64,000 nt of DNA, taken from NCBI GenBank assembly GCA_012861695.1, contig JAAOOA010000002.1:22443303-22507302 (forward strand), written 5' to 3'. Shown in pieces: positions 1-64,000 of this stretch (positions are counted from its first letter, which is position 1; every line of letters begins with the position of its first letter). Position numbers and translations under genes: made by a program. This DNA comes from Trematomus loennbergii. Lineage: Eukaryota; Chordata; Actinopteri; Perciformes; Nototheniidae. Under the pieces are notes generated by a model that saw nothing but the letters and a program-made list of their open reading frames with translations, was not told where the DNA came from and did not search any database.

Positions 1-24
1 GAAAGCGGTGAGCTCTTCCATCAT
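1..24 (-). CDS. shox2: SHOX2 homeobox transcription factor, N-terminal 8 codons (partial, runs off left edge)
   Basis: Read on the minus strand, positions 24 to 1 give ATG ATG GAA GAG CTC ACC GCT TTC, that is M-M-E-E-L-T-A-F. MEELTAF is the distinctive start of SHOX2-type proteins. Of the two tandem ATGs, the second (21-19) matches the family start and has A at -3 and G at +4. SHOX2 is a paired-class homeodomain transcription factor acting in the nucleus during development of the sinoatrial node, proximal limb, palate and nervous system. Only the first residues are visible; the homeodomain lies outside the window. The call is strengthened by the divergent neighbour rsrc1, which is next to SHOX2 in mammals. 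Alternative: the paralogue SHOX has a related N-terminus, but RSRC1 linkage favours SHOX2. Confidence 0.85.
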
Positions 25-257
25 GCCTTCACTCCTCTTTAAAAAAAGAATCTCCACACACACACTCACACACTCTCTCCCTTTGCTCCACGACAGCTTA
101 AGACATCAATGGTGTGGCTCGTTTTAAAGTCGACCCCTTGGAAATGATAGCCTACGAAATGATGCTGCCAACTCTGGAAGAAGGTAAAAAATGTATAAAG
201 AATATATCTTCTCTGCCAATTCCTCCCTCCTTTGGTAGCGGAGTTGGGAACCTGCTG
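25..257 (-). other. shox2: Probable shox2 5' untranslated region
   Basis: This stretch lies directly upstream of the shox2 start codon on the minus strand and carries no recognisable conserved protein. The right limit is inferred from a TATA-like box at 281-288 read on the minus strand, which would place the transcription start roughly 25-30 bases downstream. It contains an imperfect CA/CT-rich run near 55-83. The true start site and any 5' intron are not known. Confidence 0.4.
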
Positions 258-280
258 ATGATCCTCTATTGAAGTCACAG

Positions 281-288
281 TATTTATA
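281..288 (-). promoter_or_regulatory. Candidate TATA box of shox2
   Basis: The plus strand reads TATTTATA, so the minus strand reads TATAAATA, a good TATA-box match. It lies about 257 bases upstream of the shox2 ATG on the correct strand, with a GC-rich flank just upstream (GGCGCCGC at 293-300). A CCAAT box in minus-strand orientation follows at 429-433. The placement is plausible but rests on motif alone. Confidence 0.4.
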
Positions 289-411
289 CTTTGCGGCGCC
301 TTGCCCCCTTGATCCGTGCAAATTACCTCCCCTCAGGATGCCGGGATGAGCCCCCCCTTCCCCTCCACTGATATGGGAGAGAGAGAGAGCAGATGAGTTT
401 AAAAAAAACAT

Positions 412-500
412 TAAGCAGCACCGCCGCTATTGGCCATTAATCCGAGATTGACAAGAAGGACTAATTAATTTAATTAAGCGCTCATTCGCTGCTATTGTCC
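412..500 (-). promoter_or_regulatory. Candidate shox2 proximal promoter block with CCAAT box and TAATTA cluster
   Basis: ATTGG at 429-433 is CCAAT on the minus strand, about 145 bases upstream of the TATA-like box. Within the next 50 bases are overlapping homeodomain-type cores (CTAATTAATTTAATTAAG, 461-478) and an ATTGT SOX-type core near 494-498. Such motif density next to a developmental homeobox gene suggests a promoter-proximal regulatory element. No conservation data were available. Confidence 0.35.
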
Positions 501-537
501 TGAGTTAGTTTTTAAACACCCGGGAGATGGTCATGGA

Positions 538-572
538 TCTCTCTCTCCCCTCTCTCTCTTCTCTCTCCCCCC

Positions 573-606
<34 letters not shown>
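538..606 (+). repeat. (CT)n-rich microsatellite with facing GA tract
   Basis: A CT-rich run with interrupting C tracts ends in CTGCAG. A GA tract at 643-663 follows, so the two can pair as an imperfect inverted repeat. Located in the shox2-rsrc1 intergenic region. Confidence 0.85.
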
Positions 607-2640
607 GCAGGGGTGTGGCTTAAACAAATCTGAAAATGACAAGAGAGAGAGAGAGGGAGAGGGAAGCACATGGATGAGGAGTCCTTCCTCAGTATATCTC
701 TGTGATCTGGGGGAAAAATAAGTCACAACGGTGACACGGAGAGAAAAGAGATAAAGAAAAAAAGCACAACAGCTGAGATGCCGAGAGGAGCAGCAACGGC
801 GACTCAATACAAGGAGCTTTAGAGGAAGCTCAAGTGAACATAGTTGGCCTGAACGCACAGTTGCATACAGTTGGCTTTAGGCCTGGTACATTTATCCATT
901 TGGACTTGTTGATATTAATGCACTTTGTCACTTTTGATTGAACAGAATTTCCCTGCATGAAAAAACGAATTGAAAAAGGTAAACATTTATAGGCTATAAT
1001 ATGATGATAGAATTAAGGGGTTCAAGGACTAATTTTGTAACAATGATAATGAACGGAATTGTTATTATTATTATGAAATATTGTATTAATGTTTTTGCAC
1101 ATGTATGCATGCAATATAAGGTATTCAAATGTGCGATTACAACATGAACGTTTGGGGACCCTGTGAGACAAATCCTTTAATGTGCAGCGTTGCTTTTAGT
1201 TTCTAATCAGCAATTATGTATTTTAAATTGTCATCATTAGTGAAAGTATATCGCCTAACATTCATTCTCAGTGGACTTTTTAAGCCATTAGGATGTTAAA
1301 TAGCAGCTAAACGTTTAATTATAATGCCTCTCGCGATACGTTGCCATTGGGCTCACTAATTATCGTTTTCCACTCGCTATTTCTCGCTGAAATGATTGCC
1401 TATATTTGCAAAAATAAATAGACCTAAACAATGGTTGACTTGCGGTGAAGAAAAGTGAACGCTGCGGAGAGAGACCAATTAAGTGAGGAGAAGAGGAAAT
1501 ATAGGCATACAAGAAATATATGACAGGATTTTGAAAACGTCCGGATGAATTTGATGCAAAATTAAGAGTGTTTATTGATCATCTATATAAAGCCCCACCT
1601 TTCCAGGCGAGTGCTCTAACAATTCCCCTAATTAAATATTAACAATGTTTCATCTTGGACCTAAGGCATTAATTAGGCTACTAATACTTCTGCTGAATCT
1701 GAAAGCACGATGGATTCCATGATCGCAGATAAGCATCTATGAAAACCCCTTTGACTTGTAGGCTATCTATCAGCCATATATTATTATGCTTTTGGTCCAT
1801 TCATAATGAATGGACCAAAAGCATAATAATATATAGATTCATTCATTCATTCATGTTCTGAGTGAAACAGTGATCGTTTTACCTTAAGTGCCTTTATGTG
1901 TATTTGAATTGATACAAAAATTAATTATTAAACTTTGCTGAAAATTGGTTGGATGCTCTGTCATCCCTTGCAGCCCTCTGTGTAGCCTACATGCTGGCGT
2001 TAAACTGTATTATCTGAGATGATGACCCAATGCAAATTCCTGTTAATGGACCTCAAACTTAGGCTAGGCTACATGTATTTTCTTATGTTATAATTTGTGA
2101 AATGCGCGTGGGTATAATCGGATCAAAACGGAACATGTGTAGCGCTGGCTGTTGATATAGCCTACCTCCCATAAATAAGCCTTCTTTATAGCCCTATTCT
2201 TTTTTTAACCATTTTAATGGAACCAGACTCCTCTGTACAACATAAAATTAAGAAATAATTGAAGAAAAATATGTTGCTGATCCATTAATTGGACTCGTAC
2301 TTGATTAAAGAAAGAGTATCAAAAGTGACTCTGAAATAAGCATCAGCCAATATTTTCAATAATTTCCTAGCCTGCATCAGACATGCAATAATGGAAAGCT
2401 TTGCAGGATTGCTTACATCATACGCACCCTTATCACAAATTAAAGTCAAGTTATAGCTAATGTTACTTAATAAGGCATCAACAACAACAAAAAAAGCTGC
2501 ACTATGATTTGAGGCTGAATATATCGTTTTGGGCAAATCATAAACACCTAATTCGAACCATGATAATGATAATAGATGAGCGCAGTACCTCGATCGATTG
2601 CTCTGTGTAAGATTTTTCTGCCTGGACTCGATCGATGCTT
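607..2640. other. shox2-rsrc1 intergenic region
   Basis: No credible protein gene is visible on either strand. The sequence is AT-rich with many TAAT cores, typical of a region flanking a developmental regulator. It contains the palindrome at 1776-1834 followed by a short ATTC run (about 1837-1854). Enhancers may be present but cannot be delimited without alignment. Confidence 0.5.
1776..1834. repeat. Perfect 28-bp inverted repeat with 3-nt spacer
   Basis: The left arm 1776-1803 and right arm 1807-1834 are exact reverse complements over 28 bases, separated by TAA (1804-1806). The arm core contains TGCTTTTGGTCCATTCA. Arms this long and identical imply recent origin, active homogenisation, or a fold-back artefact in assembly. 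It could extrude as a cruciform or fold as a hairpin if transcribed. No family is recognised. Confidence 0.9.
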
Positions 2641-2709
2641 TCCGGTTTCACGAGTAGAGTCTCCTGAGCAGTGCATGGCAGAGTTGTGGAGCTTCACAAC
2701 GACTTAAAG
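2640..2709 (+). other. rsrc1: Probable rsrc1 exon 1 (non-coding) with core promoter
   Basis: The 3' end is set by a consensus donor, AAAG|GTGAGG, with the exon ending at 2709. The left limit is approximate: an ETS-like TTTCCGG at 2639-2645, common at the start of housekeeping genes, suggests the start site is nearby. Splicing to 3240 would place the rsrc1 ATG 16 bases into exon 2. No long coding frame is present apart from a short upstream ORF at 2675-2707. Confidence 0.5.
2675..2707 (+). CDS. Short upstream ORF (10 codons) in the rsrc1 5' leader
   Basis: ATG at 2675 has G at +4 and reads M-A-E-L-W-S-F-T-T-T then TAA at 2705-2707, closing two bases before the exon 1 donor. If exon 1 is transcribed as inferred, ribosomes would meet this ATG before the rsrc1 start at 3256, so it could reduce or modulate translation. 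Whether the peptide is made, or whether transcription starts upstream of 2675, cannot be judged from sequence. Confidence 0.4.
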   Translation: MAELWSFTTT

Positions 2710-3239
2710 GTGAGGAGCGGGATTTTCATTGCAGGGTAACTTCTTCTTTATTTTAATACACTTTTGTCCTTTGTGTAGCATTTACTGACTTCACTGTGAG
2801 AAACGGTAAATGCTAAGCGGCTCGAAGGCTTCAGTCAAAACAAGAACACGCATTTATTAGAGGTAGCACAGTTAGCATGCTAGCTAACCTCCACATAAAA
2901 CAGATGTTTAATCCATATTTTTTATATTTTCTGCATATACGACAGCTGTGTTGTTCGAGCCCTAACAGGGACTTATAATGCATAACTTCCTTTCGCGTTG
3001 TTGATAAGCCTAGCTGCGTTGTTGTTGTTGTATAGCTACACCCCTTACTCAATTTGTGGTTACATTACATTAATAAAACATTAAAAAAATACATAATAAA
3101 AAGTGTTGTACAAGTAATGTAGAGGAATGCATTACAATCTGTGTTACAGTGTTAAGTGGGTTCACGAGTGTTTTGTATCAAAGTGTTGCTAAATGATAAG
3201 AGTTATCGGTTAGTAACACTACTGTCTGTGTTATGCCAG
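2710..3239 (+). other. rsrc1: rsrc1 intron 1
   Basis: Donor GTGAGG at 2710. The best acceptor is TTATGCCAG ending at 3239, with alternative CAGs at 3244-3246, 3248-3250 and 3252-3254, all upstream of the ATG and therefore not altering the protein. The content is AT-rich single-copy-looking sequence with no recognised element. Confidence 0.5.
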
Positions 3240-3255
3240 CTGACAGACAGCCAGC

Positions 3256-58536
<55,281 letters not shown>

Positions 58537-59609
58537 GTATGTGGATTATTATTCTGTTTCTCTTCACTGGCATTTTGTATAAAGGGTTGGAGTGGTTGCT
58601 TTGCTCTCCCACTTGCCAGTTGTATTCACTCACTCACTCAGAGATGCTTACCTAAAGGCAGTGTGTGAACATGTTTTAAGAGTAGACTCGGTCTGTGGTC
58701 CACCTCATTGTGCTGAATCACTTTTCTGTCAATAAGCCATGATAGTGGTGTGACTCCAGGGTTGTCACACATCAATTTGCTCAACTACATCCGCCGTCAT
58801 TTGTAAACATAGCCCTGTTATTTCACCCTTGGGCTATTCAGTTTTCTTTCTTCTTTCTTTTGTATTTGTTCCACTCATGGTAAACAGGACACTTTGAGCA
58901 CATGGAAAGCCCATGATGGAAAGGAGCAGGGAAGAGAAAGTTAATTATTCCAATATGTTTGGAGATATAGTACGTCTTATTCTGACTGGACATTATTTAC
59001 TTTTTGCATATAGACGACAGGTTTGTGGAAGCAGCAGAGTAACAAGGCCTACACTAATTTGTTAAAACATAATGGTGACAAACCTTGTGACTGTTTGAAA
59101 AAGAACAACCCTATTGTTACTGTAAGCCACTTTAGAAATAATGTGTCGATATAAAGATGTACATATTTCATATCAGGGGAATTTAAAAAAAAGTGTCGCT
59201 ACAGTATATTTAGCAGCTCAACACAGATTTCCTATCCTGAGTTGTAAATGAGCCACAGTCTCGTATATCCGCACTTCACTCTGGTCCAGGACGGGTTTGG
59301 TACTTGTTCTCCCATACATAGACTCATATCACCCCTCCACACACACACACCACACACACACACACACACACTACCAAAACCTCACACACACAGACAAATG
59401 CATACTCACTCTCCTGCTCTCCGCTCTGAGTGCTTCTGGGCCCGTATTCACTGCAGCTTAATTTCAAACACTCCTCCCAGTACATAAGTCATACATGTCA
59501 CCATGCACGCGGTGTATATATTCCAGTGTGTATTCGAAGGGTAGGGTTGCGAGCCAGATGTGACAGGCAGAGATTGACTGTGGAGAAAGATGTCTTCATG
59601 TTTACACAT

Positions 59610-59622
59610 ACACACACACACA

Positions 59623-59712
<90 letters not shown>
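59610..59712. repeat. (CA)n microsatellite
   Basis: About 100 bp of CA with one CACCAC interruption near 59629; a shorter CA run lies at 59340-59370. Confidence 0.95.
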
Positions 59713-59714
<2 letters not shown>

Positions 59715-61547
59715 GCCCAGCACTTGTGAACAGGGCTCTAATTTCACCACAGGAAATATAAAAAGAACCAAGCAACTATACATCATCTATAAAGCACCCA
59801 GCAGCCACACACTTACCTCACTTAAGACTTGTTCAGCCTTACTGTAGGCCCCGGAACAACGCTGCAATCCCTCTCTGTGATTTCCCTGATTTTGAACTTT
59901 GTGAAGCAAATCTTACTTCATCACACTTTGAATTGACTCCACATAGTTTATGGATTGGGGAATAATTTGACTTCTGTTTTCCCTTGCTCACTTATGTTCT
60001 CTCTTGTATATAACGCGCACTCCCTGCCCTGCCCTGCCACCTCAAGGCTAATGTTGCACTAATGGTGGTGGAGCATCATAAAATTGAGCATGTGGCTCTG
60101 AGTGCACTGGGCCAGACTGGCGCAGACACAGGCCCAGGGCCAGACACGGGACTAGAGGAGAGGCTTTAATGCACTCTCATGTCTCTGGTTTTCCTCTCTC
60201 TCCTGGAAGCTTCCAAAAGAACAGGTTTATGGCTCACTCAAAGATTGTCTCCACCAGAAAGCCCATTTTGGCCCGTTCCAGGCCTTGGGGTGCCTGTGAT
60301 CATATCGCTCATAACGATCTACAGTAAAAAACAAATTGACAACAGATTTCGAGAGATAAAGCAGTTTATATTTGTAACCTGGCCTGATTTGTTATTTATT
60401 CCACCCCATGTTTATTTAATTTCCTCTGTTTTGTAATTAACCATTGATTGCCCTCAGTAATTTGAATCATGTTTGTGTGACAGAAATTATTACTGAGATA
60501 TCTTTTCTCAAGTCCTCTGACCCTGCGGCGGCAGCGATGTCACATTTCATAAATTCATCTCGCATGTCTTTTCCTTCTCTTAATTTCCTTTTCTCTCATC
60601 ACTCTCTGTTTCACCGTCTTTGTTCCGGTGTTGTTAGTGGACGGAGGGAGATAGGGATATAGGGAGGGATGGAGGGCGAGAAGGAAGCAGCAGATGTTGG
60701 GAGTTTGTGTGAATGTTAATGTCCTGACGTAGCCGTGGAGCTTAAGCCTCCTCCTCCTCCTCCTTCCCTCCGTTCCTCTCTGAGCGCCCGCCAGGCTTTC
60801 TCTCTCGGGGACTCCTGACATCCTTAAAGCCCGTGGCTCTCCTCTCCTCTTCTCTGCTCTCCTCCACCTCTTTCTCTCCCATCCCCTCCCTCCCTCCCTC
60901 CTCCTTTTGTCCGTCTATGGACTCTCTCTAGTCAGTAGAGAGCAGATCATCCCATGGCTAAAGCGGCTCAGGCCTTTGTGTTGGGGGCTCTGTGGACCTG
61001 TAATGAGCCCCCTCGGCTGGCCCGCTGGCCTGCTTAGCGCTCACTAGGGGCTTTGAGAGAGTGTGTGTGCATGTGTGTGTGGAGCGGGATGAGGAGGTGA
61101 GAGGAGGAGGGCAACACTGGCCCCCAATGAAAGAGCTGGATGGATATGTTTATGGGTCACTTCCTGCATGGCCTACATATTACACACTTACACACACTCA
61201 CACCAACACACACTACACACCATATTTCCAAGAAACGCACTTGCTAATTCATCAATAATAAGATCACTTGCTCGTCAATATTTGTACCTTTAATAACTAT
61301 TATGAATTGAATAAAATATGTCATATTGTCATAATGTGCCTATGAACAAACATAGGATACATTGATTTGAAATACAAATTGAGTCCTGAACAATGGTAAT
61401 AATTCATCTGAAGTAGTTGATTTTCAAAGATGGTCATTAGCCTTTGTATCACTGGCTGCAGTGACCAACTTGCAGGGAAACATTACATTATGTTTCATAA
61501 CACGTCCTGCACAGGTCAAGGAAGTTCAGGTGGATAGAGTTTGACAG

Positions 61548-61565
61548 TATATATATATATATATA
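61548..61565. repeat. (AT)n microsatellite
   Basis: About nine AT units, the only long AT dinucleotide run noticed in the window. Confidence 0.85.
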
Positions 61566-61754
61566 GATGTATATATCAAGTTAACTTCATAGCAATAAGA
61601 AGAAATATGCTAACTGGCACCCTCAGTGTGTGATTTATCATCTGCTCTCTACATACACCATAAATATACATATAGGGTGGCCTACTGAAGTAGTCTTTCT
61701 ACATTTAAAAGCAAAGCACTCCCAAGAACTTCAATTCATGTTTATACTTCAGAT

Positions 61755-61880
<126 letters not shown>

Positions 61881-64000
61881 CACCCATGACACCCTTACAT
61901 ATGCATTATACTCTTTCCTTTCTGCCACTTGCCCGGTTCTTAGCTCTTTTCAGAGCGGTGTCCATTTCCACCCAAATGAGCAGAAGCACTGTGTGCGGCA
62001 GCGGGCCTCTTCTTATCCACACGTCAATAGGGAGTGTTTGCAGAACACCCACTAAGGACCTGAGGGCCAGGGGTCATCAAAACCTCCGTCTTCTCCCCAT
62101 TTGAACCTTTGACAGCAGCAAAACAAACAATCCTTTAGACCTCATCAGAAGCTTGAACTTGGCAGGGCTTCACTCTTCTGAATTAACTTCCCCTATTGGT
62201 TTGTCCAAGTTTGGCACCTGGCTGAAGTTGTCAGGGAGAAGTTTTCTCATTTATGATTTTAATAATATTGAGCAATGTATTATTTGGTTCATAACAATAG
62301 TGTCTACTGCAGTTCCTGGGGGTCTATATTTTCTGCTAGAAGTCTAAATAGAGTCCAAAATGAAGCCCTGTGATGCTGAAGTAGTATATTGGATTAGATT
62401 TTCTGAGAATTAAATGTACATATGAAATTGTGTTTAATTACATTAATACAATTTGAAAGGTCCACATATGCTGATGTAAAACCAGAAACAAGAAAATCCT
62501 GAAGTTCAAGAAAATTAAAAATATAAAATTCAAAATCAATATCAGCCAATTTCGATAAAAATCATTTGAATGAGGGACATCTGTGAACTGCTCAGGATGT
62601 TCTCATAACGAACAAGTGTATTAGCAACACCTAATGTAATAAGCAGGTCTGTAGGAGTATGTCTCTCTTGTTTGTGTCTGTACGTTTGTGTTTATATCTG
62701 CTCTCTGATCGAGTATCAGACATAAAGAGGCGAGGGGGGGACCAGCCGAGCTTAGCAGCATCATGCGATAGGACTAATTCTTCCACAGTAAATACGGGGT
62801 ATTAGGCTTCTCTGTCACACCAGGGGTCCTGAAGAAACTCACACACACCCTTTCTCTCGAGGTCTCCGCTTCTTTCCTCCGTCTTCCTTGTGCTTCCAGT
62901 ATCCCTCCCACCGCCTCAGCCCACCCCCTTAGGCCCTGACAGATGTGTGCTGAACAGACCACATACATGGAGGGTGTCACCTTACCCCCTCTGGAACTAA
63001 AGGGCTAATGCGCCACATTTAGGAGGCTGCCGCCCTTTGTTTCTGCCAGGATAATAGGTGACGGGGATGGGGAGACGGAGACCCCAGCCCAGCTCTAAAC
63101 AGCGCCTAGGTCTCCTTCTTTTTTTCCTTGGCAAAGTCTGCATATTATTTTTCCTCCATAAACTTGTTTTCCACCTTTCTCATTCTTCCAATTTTCTCTC
63201 TGCCAATGCTGTACTTTGATCATTATCTCCCTAAGATTTAGCAGTCGTCGCTGGTATGCAGCCCAGGATTTGTTGTGCAGTTAATAACAGTTATCACACA
63301 TTATCCATCTTCATCATATCACCGTCACTCTGGGCGCAGCAGCACTTTTTGTGTGACGAGACTAACGTGATAGTCAGAAACGCCAGTCAGTGGAGACCCT
63401 CATTACAAAAGGGGGTTTCTCTGTAAGACACGCGGGAATTACCCAGTAATAACTCTAACCACATGTTCTCTTAGCTGAAGGTGTTATTTTAACAAAAGCA
63501 AAACGTCACTTTGAGCAGTTTGAACTGAAAATAAGTGTTTTGCTGTAATGCGAAAAGGGTATTTTTGAGCTAAAACATGGTACACAACTTGATGACACCT
63601 TTTAAAAAGAATTTGGTTATTTTGTTGTGATGTTAAAGAGTTTCTTCATTCTGCTTTTTCTTGCATTAAAACTGCTGTTGAATCTGGATTTACTGATTTA
63701 ATGAAGGTTGAGTCAAGATCAGAAATAGCAGAAAAAAGTGGGTTGTGAATTAAACAGCTTATCATGAAGTTTAATGATTAAAACAGCCTGCTCCATAGAG
63801 AACATTTGCTAATGTTTACCCTGCAGCACTTTTTAAACATCAGTTTAAAGCTTCAACTTACAAAATTATCAGAGATGCTTCCAGGTTAGCTGATCAGAGA
63901 GATTTAGTTTGATACATTCATCATGATTTCCTTTTTTCCTGTTAAATATCCTAGCACAAAGCCAGACATTTACCGGCCCAGCTTCCAACATATTCAAATA

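Noticed and set aside
66..278. 70-codon minus-strand open frame upstream of shox2
   Set aside because: Its start at 278 lies upstream of the transcription start predicted from the TATA-like box and no protein family is recognisable; could matter as an upstream ORF only if transcription starts further right.
538..606. Polypyrimidine tract plus CTGCAG as a 3' splice site of an upstream rsrc1 exon
   Set aside because: The following sequence has no matching donor or conserved coding, and the tract is better explained as a microsatellite.
1776..1834. microRNA precursor
   Set aside because: A perfect stem with a 3-base loop is unlike animal miRNA hairpins, which have larger loops and bulges.

Overview
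This is vertebrate nuclear DNA, most likely from a teleost fish. The evidence is a spliced gene with long introns and GT/AG junctions, very dense (CA)n/(GT)n microsatellites, and several short DNA transposons of types common in fish. There are no operons, Shine-Dalgarno sites or long uninterrupted genes. The species cannot be named from the sequence.

Two protein genes are recognisable, arranged head to head. The first 24 bases, on the minus strand, encode the N-terminus of the homeobox transcription factor SHOX2 (M-M-E-E-L-T-A-F); the rest of that gene lies left of the window. About 2.6 kb away, on the plus strand, begins RSRC1, an arginine/serine-rich splicing-associated protein. It fills the rest of the window. 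I can place a probable non-coding exon 1 (ending at 2709) and five coding exons: 3240-3440, 6858-6980, 25004-25258, 47360-47396 and 58485-58536. These join in frame to give 217 codons plus one base. The C-terminal third of the protein lies beyond position 64000. The SHOX2-RSRC1 adjacency is the same as in mammals, which supports both identifications.

Layout: 1-24 shox2 start; 25-about 2640 shared upstream region with a candidate shox2 TATA box, CCAAT box and homeodomain-site cluster, plus a near-perfect palindrome at 1776-1834; 2640-3440 rsrc1 5' end; then introns of about 3.4, 18.0, 22.1, 11.1 and more than 5.5 kb. The introns hold microsatellites up to about 330 bp and four well-delimited or partly delimited DNA transposons. 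These are an hAT-like element with 8-bp target duplication (11269-12485) containing a nested PIF/Harbinger-like MITE (11632-11958), a Harbinger-like element (40018-41000), and a TA-flanked element (44024-44790). There are also several eroded dispersed repeats and many AT-rich, homeodomain-site-rich blocks that look like conserved non-coding enhancers. In mammals the region around SHOX2, including RSRC1 introns, is known regulatory territory for SHOX2, so such blocks are expected here, but conservation could not be tested.

No bacterial, viral or CRISPR-type system is present. The most interesting points concern gene regulation: the head-to-head gene pair, an upstream ORF in rsrc1 exon 1, phase-2 RS-domain exons whose donors create immediate stop codons if the intron is retained, a 37-nt exon followed at once by a long CA repeat, a consensus DR2 retinoid-type site, and the nested transposons.
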